Part shown: positions 9,204 through 16,235 of the stretch, piece by piece
How positions within the stretch are numbered: the first letter of the stretch is position 1
How the letters are laid out: each line of letters starts with the position of its first letter
NCBI GenBank assembly: GCA_004557075.1
Contig: SFEX01000001.1
Coordinates: 184,945-248,944 of the forward strand
Length of the DNA: 64,000 nt
Origin: Clostridiales bacterium
Lineage (GTDB): Bacteria; Bacillota; Clostridia; Oscillospirales; Oscillospiraceae
Reading direction: 5' to 3'
Made by a program: the position numbers and the translations under genes
Notes under the pieces: generated by a model
Told to the model about the DNA's origin: nothing
Databases searched by the model: none
What the model saw: the letters and a program-made list of their open reading frames with translations, nothing else

Positions 9204-10072
9204 TTGGGCTTCTCCAAGCTTATTCTTCCGAGTTTGCCATCGTGGTACTCGCCAAGTAGGGTATTTGCCATGCGCTCGATGTCATATTCTCCCTTTGATA
9301 CAAGAAAGCCGCGCTTTTTTGCGGCAGCCTCAAGAAGCTCAAAGCCATTCATCTCAGGTTCTGGCTCTATCTTATACCGTTCTCTCAAAGCATCGGGATA
9401 CATATCACGCAGGCGTAGCATGAAATTTGCCGCAAGCGTCTCCTTATCCAGAACATCCGCCTTGATAGCGTTCGTTATGGAAAGCATCTCCCCTACCTCC
9501 TGGGAGTCAAACTTAGGCCAGAGTATGCCCGGTGTGTCGAGCAGGCACAGGCTCTGGTCAATCGTTATCCACTGCTTACCGCGGGTAACGCCCGGCTTGT
9601 CCCCGGCGATGGCCGCCTTACGACGCGCCGCTTTATTTATAAATGTAGACTTTCCCACATTCGGTATGCCGAGGATCATAACTTTCAGAGGCCGGTTTTT
9701 CTGTCCCTTGGCGGCGTAATCAGCAAGCTTATCCTTCAAAAGCTCCTTGAGCGCCGGAACGAAATTGTTCACGCCCTTGCCGCTTTTGGCATCGGTCTCC
9801 ATGATCCTGATCCCCTGACATTCAAAATGTCTGCGCCATTGAGATGTTATCTCAGGGTCCGCAAGGTCAATGCGGTTTAAAATGATAAGTCTTGGCTTCC
9901 CGGCTGCAAGGCGGTCGATATCCGGATTCCGGCTCGAGCGGGGTATGCGCGCATCGAGTATCTCGCACACGGCATCTACCTGCTTTATGCTGTCCTCTAT
10001 CATGCGCTGAGCCTTAGTCATGTGGCCGGGGAACCACTGGATATTCATTTTTTCGTAGTTAATATCGCCCAT
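9200..10072 (-). CDS. rbgA: Ribosome biogenesis GTPase RbgA (YlqF)
   Basis: RbgA is a circularly permuted GTPase needed for late 50S subunit assembly. In the 290-residue product G4 (LNRIDLAD) precedes G1 (GIPNVGKSTF) and G3 (DTPG), the permuted order diagnostic of the family. An N-terminal WFPGHM motif is also present. The ATG at 10072 is preferred because GGAG precedes it, while the next ATG has no SD. It sits one base after the lepB stop and overlaps rnhB. Confidence 0.95.
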   Translation of the reverse strand: MGDINYEKMNIQWFPGHMTKAQRMIEDSIKQVDAVCEILDARIPRSSRNPDIDRLAAGKPRLIILNRIDLADPEITSQWRRHFECQGIRIMETDAKSGKGVNNFVPALKELLKDKLADYAAKGQKNRPLKVMILGIPNVGKSTFINKAARRKAAIAGDKPGVTRGKQWITIDQSLCLLDTPGILWPKFDSQEVGEMLSITNAIKADVLDKETLAANFMLRLRDMYPDALRERYKIEPEPEMNGFELLEAAAKKRGFLVSKGEYDIERMANTLLGEYHDGKLGRISLEKPK

Positions 10073-10073
10073 T

Positions 10074-10655
10074 TCAGTCTCCGTAGGGGCTGCCCATATG
10101 GTTAAGCGGGTACACGGTCAGCAAAACCTTGCCGATTATAAGGCGCTCGTCTATCATTCCGATTCGCGAATCGCGGCTGTCAGCAGATTCGTTGCGGTTA
10201 TCGCCCATGACGAAAACGCAGCCCTCCGGTACTATCTGAGTTCCGGTAAAATCGATCTGGTTTTTCGTTGGCTCGGCAATATACGGCTCGTCGAGAAGCT
10301 CTCCGTCAACATACACTCTGCCCTTTGTGAAATCTATCTCCACCGTCTGTCCCTCGGTAGCTATAACTCTCTTTACAAGTGCCCTGGATTTATACTCATC
10401 CTTTCGGAAAATGATTATATCTCCCTGCTTAGGCTTATAGAAGAGATCCGAAACGACCATTTTATCGCCGTCTTCAAGCGTCGGATTCATGGAGTCGCCA
10501 ACTACGTCCACAAGCCTGAACAGGAACACGAACATGACAACGCAGAATATCAGCGCAAACACAAGGCACTGTATCCATTCATATATCTCGCCGCGAGTGC
10601 TTTTTTCCCCGGCGGCCGCCGCTTTCTTATTATTTCTGATATCAGTTTTTTTCAT
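10074..10655 (-). CDS. lepB: Type I signal peptidase
   Basis: This is a membrane-bound Ser-Lys protease that cleaves signal peptides of secreted proteins. The 193-residue product has a basic N terminus, one transmembrane helix (about residues 28-48), the catalytic Ser in GDSMNPT (residue 55), the catalytic Lys in ALVKRVIA and the box E motif VMGDNRNESADSR. The length fits a Gram-positive SipS-type enzyme. It heads the operon with rbgA, rnhB and yraN. The three SLH proteins in this window are plausible substrates. Confidence 0.95.
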   Translation of the reverse strand: MKKTDIRNNKKAAAAGEKSTRGEIYEWIQCLVFALIFCVVMFVFLFRLVDVVGDSMNPTLEDGDKMVVSDLFYKPKQGDIIIFRKDEYKSRALVKRVIATEGQTVEIDFTKGRVYVDGELLDEPYIAEPTKNQIDFTGTQIVPEGCVFVMGDNRNESADSRDSRIGMIDERLIIGKVLLTVYPLNHMGSPYGD

Positions 10656-10696
10656 TGCTCTACCTCTTGACTTTATCAGATATGTGTTATTTCTTT

Positions 10697-10726
10697 ATTA
10701 TACACGACTTAAGCCCATTTAGGCAA
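10697..10726 (-). promoter_or_regulatory. Candidate promoter of the lepB operon
   Basis: On the minus strand TTGCCT and a perfect TATAAT are 18 bases apart, about 40 bases before the lepB ATG and immediately beside the rplS terminator. Confidence 0.5.
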
Positions 10727-10727
10727 C

Positions 10728-10755
10728 AAAAAAAGAGGCCAAAGCCTCTTTTTTT
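10728..10755. terminator. Bidirectional terminator after rplS
   Basis: A stem AGAGGC-CAAA-GCCTCT is flanked by seven A and seven T residues, giving a U tract in either direction. It follows the rplS stop and lies just upstream of the lepB promoter. Confidence 0.85.
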
Positions 10756-10777
10756 GATAAATTCACAGGCTCGGAGA

Positions 10778-11119
10778 TCACAGACGCTCCTTGACCTTTG
10801 CACTCTTGCCCACGCGGTCACGCAGATAGTACAGCTTTGCTCTGCGGACTTTGCCGCGACGTACCGTCTCAACGGATACAATGGAGGGAGAGTGTACGGG
10901 GAAGACCTTCTCGCAGCCAACACCGTAGGAAATGCGGCGGACGGTAATGGTTTCATTGATGCCGCCGTGCTTCTTGGCGATGATGGTGCCTTCAAAGGCC
11001 TGATTGCGCTCGCGGCTGCCTTCCTTTACGCGTACGGTGATACGCACGGTATCGCCGACGTTCAGGGTGGGCAGTTCGGGCTTCATGTACTGTTCGCTGA
11101 GAATTTTGACCAGATCCAT
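10778..11119 (-). CDS. rplS: 50S ribosomal protein L19
   Basis: L19 sits at the 30S-50S interface. The 113-residue product has the family length and features ([17 protein letters not shown], the FEGTIIA loop, a basic C terminus with [16 protein letters not shown]). It is monocistronic: its own promoter, a roughly 100-base leader and a strong terminator enclose it. This differs from the trmD-rplS order of many bacteria. Codon use is strongly biased to CTG, CGC and AAG, as expected for a highly expressed gene. Confidence 0.97.
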   Translation of the reverse strand: MDLVKILSEQYMKPELPTLNVGDTVRITVRVKEGSRERNQAFEGTIIAKKHGGINETITVRRISYGVGCEKVFPVHSPSIVSVETVRRGKVRRAKLYYLRDRVGKSAKVKERL

Positions 11120-11215
11120 AATCTAATCCTTCCTTTTTCTTAGGCGTTCATGCCGGAGGACTCCCTTTGGTCTCGGCAGCGGACCGCTTGATAGCTTGGG
11201 TCTATGCCACAAGCC
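11120..11215 (-). ncRNA. Structured 5' leader of rplS, possible L19 leader
   Basis: About 95 bases of transcribed leader separate the rplS promoter from its SD. The RNA can fold GCTTG-N11-CAAGC at its 5' end, followed by a GC-rich segment with complementary CGG/CCG blocks. An autoregulatory L19 leader (Rfam family) is known upstream of rplS in Firmicutes. Assignment here is by position and foldability only. Confidence 0.4.
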
Positions 11216-11220
11216 ATGAT

Positions 11221-11249
11221 ATGATATCACACAACATCTTGCATTGCAA
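11221..11249 (-). promoter_or_regulatory. Promoter of rplS
   Basis: On the minus strand TTGCAA and TATCAT are separated by exactly 17 bases. The distance to the start codon leaves a leader of about 95 bases. Confidence 0.6.
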
Positions 11250-11256
11250 GCATTTT

Positions 11257-11916
11257 TTAACGAAATACTTCCATACTTTCGTCAAAAACCTCTAGACGCT
11301 TGAATTTCGCAAAATCCGGCGCGATCTCGGGCGCAAGCTGGTGAAGTGCGTCAGATATCAGCTCGGGGTTGAGCGTTGGCTCCTGCGCGGATATCAGACC
11401 TCTCATATACACCACGTCGCCAAACTCCTCAAAGCTCAGCTCCTTTATAGCGCATGTTATGTCACTCTCGCCAACACCACGCTTGGTCTTTTTTTGAATA
11501 ACAATGCTCTCCCTTGAAAAGAACTCGTTGAGGCTTTTTGTCATGGCAGCAATATCCCTATCATCGTATTCAAATCTGCCGCCGACGCGCAGCCATTTAA
11601 GCTCCTTGACCTTGCGCTGAGCCTCGTATACGTCTATTACTTCTATCCCCTCAGGCAGCTGATCGGATAAAAGCCGCAGTATCTCATCAGGCGCTCTGTC
11701 CTCGATGAGCTTAAAATCCATTATCTCGCAGTTACTCTCGCAGCCTACCGACAGCGGCAGAGCAATTGAAATATTCGGATGCGGGTTAAATCCCTCGGAA
11801 TATTTTAGGCGCATTCCGGCGCGCAAAAACGCGCGGGTCATGGTGCGCATAAGGTCAAGATGCGATATATACACCGCTCTGCCCGTTTTTGAAAACAGCA
11901 GTCTGAGCTTATCCAT
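11257..11916 (-). CDS. TIGR03936 / DUF2344 radical-SAM-associated protein
   Basis: The 219-residue protein begins with LRLLFSKTGRAVYISHLD and contains a YSEGFNPHP motif, typical of the DUF2344 family. That family is normally encoded beside, or fused to, a B12-binding radical SAM protein. Its biochemical role is unknown. It overlaps the upstream TIGR03960 gene by eight bases, so the two are coupled. The rng and rplU genes that often follow this pair in Clostridia are absent; the rplS promoter comes next. Confidence 0.88.
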   Translation of the reverse strand: MDKLRLLFSKTGRAVYISHLDLMRTMTRAFLRAGMRLKYSEGFNPHPNISIALPLSVGCESNCEIMDFKLIEDRAPDEILRLLSDQLPEGIEVIDVYEAQRKVKELKWLRVGGRFEYDDRDIAAMTKSLNEFFSRESIVIQKKTKRGVGESDITCAIKELSFEEFGDVVYMRGLISAQEPTLNPELISDALHQLAPEIAPDFAKFKRLEVFDESMEVFR

Positions 11917-13744
11917 CGCATTTCCCCCCTTTCAGCAGCTTAGCCGCTCCGCAGGCTGAGCACTGCTTCCGGCAGTCGGGCGACAGCTCGGATTTGTACG
12001 CCTGCTCCCGCTCGTGCCAGAGGTGCGCTTTTCTCACGCCGACATCGACGATATTCCACGGCATATTCTCGTCCAGCGAGCGTTCTCTATACGCATAAAA
12101 CTCAGGGGCAACGCCGGCGTCTTTAAACGCCTTCATCCAGCGTTCAAAGGAAAAATAATCGCTCCACGCTTCGAGCCTGCCTCCCGCTCTCCAGACATTT
12201 TCAATAACTGCGCCCATGCGTCTGTCGCCCCTCGAGAGCGTAGCCTCGATATAGCTTGTCTGCGGGTCATGCCAGTTATATACAACATTTTTGGCCTTGA
12301 TATTATCCCTGAGCAGATTCACCTTGCGCATATACTCGTCCATGGTGTTCTGCTTCTCCCATTGAAACGGGCTGTGCGGCTTCGGCACAAAGCAGGAGGT
12401 GGAAATGGTTATCCGCACTCCCCTGTTCTTATTCTTCGCGTAAAGCCGCCATGTGTGGAGAACCTGATTTGCAAGCTCCGCTATTCCGAGGACGTCCTCG
12501 TCCGTTTCGGTCGGCAGGCCTAGCATGAAATACAGCTTTATCGTATTCCAGCCCCCCTCAAAGGCAAGGCGGCAGGTGTTGAGCAAGTCATCCTCGGTGA
12601 CGTTTTTATTTATCGCGTCGCGCAGGCGCTGACTTCCCGCCTCAGGGGCGAAGGTAAGACCGCTCTTTCGCGTTTTTTGCAGGCGGTGCATTATCTCAAT
12701 AGAGAAATTATCCGCACGGAGCGACGGCAGCGACAAACCTATGCTTCTCGGCTCGCAGTATTCGAGCAGCCCGTCGCACAGCTCTGAAAGCTGCCGGTAG
12801 TCGCTCGAGCTGAGCGACAGCAGCGTTATGTCCTGTGCTCCCGTATTTTGAAGCAGCGCCTTGCCCTGCTCAATAAGTAATTCGGGGCTTTTTGATCTTA
12901 TAGGTCTGTAAACATGACCGGCCTGGCAGAAGCGGCAGCCTCGCACGCAGCCGCGGAACAGCTCGAGGTTTACCCTGTCATGCACAACTTCCGTTGACGG
13001 GACGATCGGGTTAAGCGGAAAATGCACCTTGTCAAGATCGGCAATGATGCGCTTTGTGACCCTCTCCGGCGCACAGTCGGCTATGTCAAAGCGGTTTATC
13101 GTACCGTCATCGTTTAATACCGGTTTATAAAAACTTGGGACAAGCACTCCGCCTATCTGAGCCGCTTTTTTCAAAAACTCGGTCTTTGACCAGCCGCCGA
13201 GCTTTGCCTCGTTAAGCAGCGCCAGCAGTTCGTTGTTCATCTCCTCGCCCTCGCCGAGCAGGAAAATGTCTATAAAATCCGCCATAGGCTCGGGATTGAG
13301 CGCGGCAGTGCCTCCGGCGATAACGAGCGGCAAAAGCTCTGTTCTCTCCGCGCTGTGTATGGGCAGTCCGGCCATGTCTATCATGTCCAGAACCGTGGAA
13401 TAGGCCATCTCATAGCCTATTGAAAACGCAATTACATCATGCTCGGAGACGGGATCGCCGCTCTCAAGAGCATACAGCGGTATATTCGCCGCCTTCATTT
13501 CGTTATACATGTCTCCCCACGGGGCAAACACGCGCTCACACCAGACATAGGGCAGCTCGTTCATGGTCGAATACAGGATACCCATGCCGAGATTTGACAT
13601 ACCTATTTCGTATGTATCCGGGAAGCAAAACGCGACCCTTATGTTGATATCTGCCTTGTCTTTTATTATCTGATTGTACTCTCCGCCGGTGTATCTCGCA
13701 GGCTTCTGCACTTTAGGAAGTATGCGTTCAAGTCGTTTATCCAT
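11909..13744 (-). CDS. TIGR03960 family B12-binding-like radical SAM protein
   Basis: The 611-residue protein has an N-terminal region resembling cobalamin-binding domains (about residues 30-200). A radical SAM core follows with the 4Fe-4S triad CVRGCRFCQ near residue 265, and a C-terminal Cys cluster CRKQCSACG ends the protein. The family is conserved in Firmicutes together with DUF2344 proteins and its reaction is unknown, with tRNA or rRNA modification the usual guess. The coupling with 11257-11916 supports a two-component enzyme. Confidence 0.9.
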   Translation of the reverse strand: MDKRLERILPKVQKPARYTGGEYNQIIKDKADINIRVAFCFPDTYEIGMSNLGMGILYSTMNELPYVWCERVFAPWGDMYNEMKAANIPLYALESGDPVSEHDVIAFSIGYEMAYSTVLDMIDMAGLPIHSAERTELLPLVIAGGTAALNPEPMADFIDIFLLGEGEEMNNELLALLNEAKLGGWSKTEFLKKAAQIGGVLVPSFYKPVLNDDGTINRFDIADCAPERVTKRIIADLDKVHFPLNPIVPSTEVVHDRVNLELFRGCVRGCRFCQAGHVYRPIRSKSPELLIEQGKALLQNTGAQDITLLSLSSSDYRQLSELCDGLLEYCEPRSIGLSLPSLRADNFSIEIMHRLQKTRKSGLTFAPEAGSQRLRDAINKNVTEDDLLNTCRLAFEGGWNTIKLYFMLGLPTETDEDVLGIAELANQVLHTWRLYAKNKNRGVRITISTSCFVPKPHSPFQWEKQNTMDEYMRKVNLLRDNIKAKNVVYNWHDPQTSYIEATLSRGDRRMGAVIENVWRAGGRLEAWSDYFSFERWMKAFKDAGVAPEFYAYRERSLDENMPWNIVDVGVRKAHLWHEREQAYKSELSPDCRKQCSACGAAKLLKGGKCDG

Positions 13745-13779
13745 AGCTTAACTCCGAAAAATGTATTCTATTGATTTTA

Positions 13780-14370
13780 CTATAAACGCATGTTTTTTAC
13801 AATACCCGTTTGCGCGATAAGCAGCCAAATTCCCGCTATAAGCAGCGCCGCACCAAGCTCTTTTCCGAGCATTGCAAGTCCCGCAGCCGCCAGTCCCAAC
13901 CCAGTTATGAAGCCCGAAAGCTCAATAATATTTTTTGCTCTCTCGAAGCCCATAGCTTTGGACAGCAGTGCAAATACCGCTCTGCCGCCGTCAAGCGGCA
14001 ATGCCGGCAGCAGATTATACGCGGTCAGTATGGCTCCGTACCCCGCGCATTCCAAAAGCAGGCGGTTGGCTGTCTTTGCTCCGCAATAAGAGCATATGAT
14101 CGCAAATATAAGCCCTGCGGCCGGGCCCGCCAGCAGCGCCGTTATCTCCGCCGCCGCACCGTTTACCCCGCACATGCTTATACACATTCCCGAAGCCTCA
14201 AAGCGCATGGTCTTTATGCCGCCTCCAAGCAGCTTTATGGCTGCTATATGCCCCAGCTCATGCGCCGCAGCCGCAAGCAGCAGCGCGGAAAGGCTTACGA
14301 TCCCGCCGAAAAAATACAGAGCCGACAGCAGGAAAATCGCGCCGGCGCTTAGCTGAAACCGCCTGTTCAC
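13780..14370 (-). CDS. spoIVFB: M50 site-2 protease, SpoIVFB-like
   Basis: This 196-residue membrane metalloprotease has the HELGH zinc motif at residues 37-41 inside the second hydrophobic segment. The third ligand lies in LPALPLDGGR. The length and lack of a CBS or PDZ domain fit SpoIVFB-type proteases, which cleave pro-sigma-K in the mother cell. It overlaps the upstream M23 gene by four bases, the spoIVFA-spoIVFB arrangement. BofA, the known inhibitor of SpoIVFB, is encoded at 35668-35934. Its role in sigma-K processing is inferred. Confidence 0.85.
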   Translation of the reverse strand: MNRRFQLSAGAIFLLSALYFFGGIVSLSALLLAAAAHELGHIAAIKLLGGGIKTMRFEASGMCISMCGVNGAAAEITALLAGPAAGLIFAIICSYCGAKTANRLLLECAGYGAILTAYNLLPALPLDGGRAVFALLSKAMGFERAKNIIELSGFITGLGLAAAGLAMLGKELGAALLIAGIWLLIAQTGIVKNMRL

Positions 14371-15173
14371 AGATAAAACTCGGGGTTTAGGTAAATATCA
14401 CCCTGCATCAGCTCAAAATGAAGATGCGGTCCCGTAGCCGCCCCCGTCGAGCCTACCTTGGCGATCACGTCACCTTTTTTGACATCCCCGCAGCCCCTGC
14501 ACAGTTCGCTGCAATGGGCATATAAGGTGGAGTAGCCGTCGCTGTGGTTTATTATCATATACTTACCGTAGGAGTCAGAATCCCCCGCCGAGACTATCAC
14601 GCCGTCGGCAAACGCTGCTATCTCGGTACCCGTGTTTGCCGCAAAATCCGTGCCGTAATGGTATTTAACCTCATTTTTTATCGGGTGCATCCTGTATCCA
14701 AAGCCCGAGGATTTTACACCGCTGATAGGATGTACATACTCAAACGGCAGCGTCGGACACTCGTAGCTCACGTTCGCGGGTATCTCATATTCTGAATATG
14801 CAGACTGAGCCGCTAAAAATGCGGCTATCGCGGGGTTTTCCGTCGGCTCCGGAGTAGGTGTTGGAGTGGGGATCGGAGTTTGCGTCGGCTCCGGCACGGG
14901 CGTCGGTGTTATAACAGGTGCGGCAGTTTGCGTCGGCGCAGGACTTGGCCCCGGCTCGGCTTCTTTCGTATCTCTCCGGAAAAATGCGCTTATGGCGTCG
15001 TTCTCTGTAAGGCTCTTGCCAAGTTCCATTACATATACCGTCTGCTCATGCTCCATAACAAGAGCGTTTTTGATCCCGTCGGCAAGCTGCGCGGAAAGCG
15101 ACGGCGATAAAAACTTCACGGCAGTAAGCAAGATAAATATACCAGCCGATATGTAAAGCTTCCAATCTTTCAT
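14367..15173 (-). CDS. Membrane-anchored M23 peptidase, SpoIVFA/SpoIIQ-like
   Basis: The 268-residue protein has one N-terminal membrane segment, a Pro/Thr-rich linker of about 50 residues (repeated TPTP/PEPT units) and a C-terminal LytM domain. The zinc ligands are intact (HYGTD, GPHLHFE), so it could cut peptidoglycan, whereas classical SpoIVFA proteins are degenerate at these positions. The ATG at 15173 is chosen over 15230 because GAGGTGA precedes it. It overlaps the M50 gene by four bases. Its start region lies in a 24-base palindrome that could control translation. Confidence 0.82.
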   Translation of the reverse strand: MKDWKLYISAGIFILLTAVKFLSPSLSAQLADGIKNALVMEHEQTVYVMELGKSLTENDAISAFFRRDTKEAEPGPSPAPTQTAAPVITPTPVPEPTQTPIPTPTPTPEPTENPAIAAFLAAQSAYSEYEIPANVSYECPTLPFEYVHPISGVKSSGFGYRMHPIKNEVKYHYGTDFAANTGTEIAAFADGVIVSAGDSDSYGKYMIINHSDGYSTLYAHCSELCRGCGDVKKGDVIAKVGSTGAATGPHLHFELMQGDIYLNPEFYL

Positions 15174-15195
15174 ACTTGTCACCTCAGACAAGTAT
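15172..15195 (-). promoter_or_regulatory. Palindrome overlapping the M23 gene ribosome binding site
   Basis: ATACTTGTC-N6-GACAAGTAT is a perfect 9-bp inverted repeat. In the mRNA the SD GAGGU occupies the loop and edge, and the AU of the start codon closes the stem. It could act as a translational hairpin or as a repressor operator. Confidence 0.55.
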
Positions 15196-15223
15196 ATTCC
15201 CTTGCCCGCGATTAAATTAGTCC

Positions 15224-15252
15224 TTGACAATGCCGCGCTTAATTATTATAAT
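15224..15252 (+). promoter_or_regulatory. Consensus promoter of tRNA-Pro
   Basis: Perfect TTGACA and TATAAT hexamers are separated by 17 bases, 13 bases before the tRNA. This is the best sigma-A-type promoter in the window. Confidence 0.9.
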
Positions 15253-15265
15253 AAGAAAGCTGTTT

Positions 15266-15341
15266 CGGGGTGTAGCGCAGCTGGTAGCGCGCTTGGTTCG
15301 GGACCAAGAGGCCGGGAGTTCAAGTCTCCCCACTCCGACCA
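15266..15341 (+). tRNA. tRNA-Pro (anticodon CGG)
   Basis: The 76-base cloverleaf has acceptor CGGGGTG/CACTCCG (one G-T), anticodon stem CTTGG/CCAAG with loop TTCGGGA, T loop TTCAAGT and an encoded CCA end. It stands alone with its own promoter and terminator. Confidence 0.95.
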
Positions 15342-15379
15342 AAAATCGACAAGCACCGTTTGGGGGCTTGTCGATTTTT
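15341..15379 (+). terminator. Terminator after tRNA-Pro
   Basis: A 14-bp perfect stem AAAAATCGACAAGC / GCTTGTCGATTTTT with an 11-base loop starts at the last base of the tRNA. Confidence 0.85.
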
Positions 15380-15621
15380 ACTTATTACTTATTCACTCTT
15401 CACTATTCACTTAATTCAAGGCTCGATTTTTGGAAAGTAATAAGTAATAGTGAAAAAGTGAGATATCCTTTCGGAACACATTTAATTGTAGATAAGCAAA
15501 TATATCATATCGCGTAAGCGATATATAATTGAAAAGTATGCAAAGAATAACCGCAATCTTGATACGAGGTTACGGTTATTTTATATCTATGATAGAATTC
15601 GATTTAAAGAGGTGTTTGAAC
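15380..15621 (+). other. Non-coding gap with two stem-loops
   Basis: This AT-rich stretch between the tRNA terminator and the next gene holds a perfect hairpin ATATCGC-GTAA-GCGATAT (15507-15524). A longer one, AATAACCG-N19-CGGTTATT (15546-15580), is followed by T-rich sequence and resembles an attenuator. No gene of its own is apparent. Confidence 0.45.
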
Positions 15622-16104
15622 GTGATTGCATTCAATTCCATATACAAAAAGATATGTAAAAAGTATTCAGACTATGAGGTTGAGCGAGGTCGCGAGCAGG
15701 GTGCAGAATATGTATCCATCATGAAAAGCGGTTTCAGTAAGCCGATTAAAATATACTATGACCCGGATATAGGGGAATACATCGTTACATTTGCTATACA
15801 GCATATTCACATTGACGAAGATATTGATTTACTCGATGAAGTTTCAAATTTTGCCAATGGAAGCATAGCCGCTATTGAGTTCTACGAGAACGGAAAAGAC
15901 ATATTTGGAGGGCAAATTGAAACCAGTTCTCTTGAAAAATTGACATATGATACCCTAAGAACGCGCTTTGGATATCCGAATCTTGATATTAGCAAAATGA
16001 CATTTCGTGTATATGCGTGGAATGAAAATTATTGCTTTGAGGGTTCATTTGCCAAATCAGCAGAAAACACTATTCAAATAATCAAAAAGGATTCATTCAT
16101 TTGA
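15622..16104 (+). CDS. Unrecognised 160-residue protein
   Basis: I do not recognise this protein. It is acidic and soluble-looking, with no signal peptide or membrane segment. The GTG at 15622 is chosen because AGAGGTG lies seven bases before it, whereas upstream ATG codons in the frame have no SD and lie across hairpins. Base composition is more AT-rich than the neighbours. It is isolated between a tRNA-Pro, a common integration site, and a strong terminator, so recent acquisition is possible. Small orphan proteins of this shape are sometimes immunity proteins, but nothing here proves that. Confidence 0.6.
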   Translation: MIAFNSIYKKICKKYSDYEVERGREQGAEYVSIMKSGFSKPIKIYYDPDIGEYIVTFAIQHIHIDEDIDLLDEVSNFANGSIAAIEFYENGKDIFGGQIETSSLEKLTYDTLRTRFGYPNLDISKMTFRVYAWNENYCFEGSFAKSAENTIQIIKKDSFI

Positions 16105-16160
16105 TATTTTTTGGAACATTTGGATATCCCACCGAAAATGAAGTCATGCCACCACTTTTC

Positions 16161-16199
16161 AAAAATACAGCAAGCACTTTATGTGCTTGCTGTATTTTT
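16161..16199. terminator. Bidirectional terminator
   Basis: A 17-bp perfect stem (16161-16177 with 16183-16199) has a 5-base loop with A and T runs at its edges. It separates the convergent orphan gene and the large SLH gene. Confidence 0.9.
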
Positions 16200-16235
16200 T
16201 TGCTGTTTTGGCGCAGATGCGCCGTTTATTTAGTT

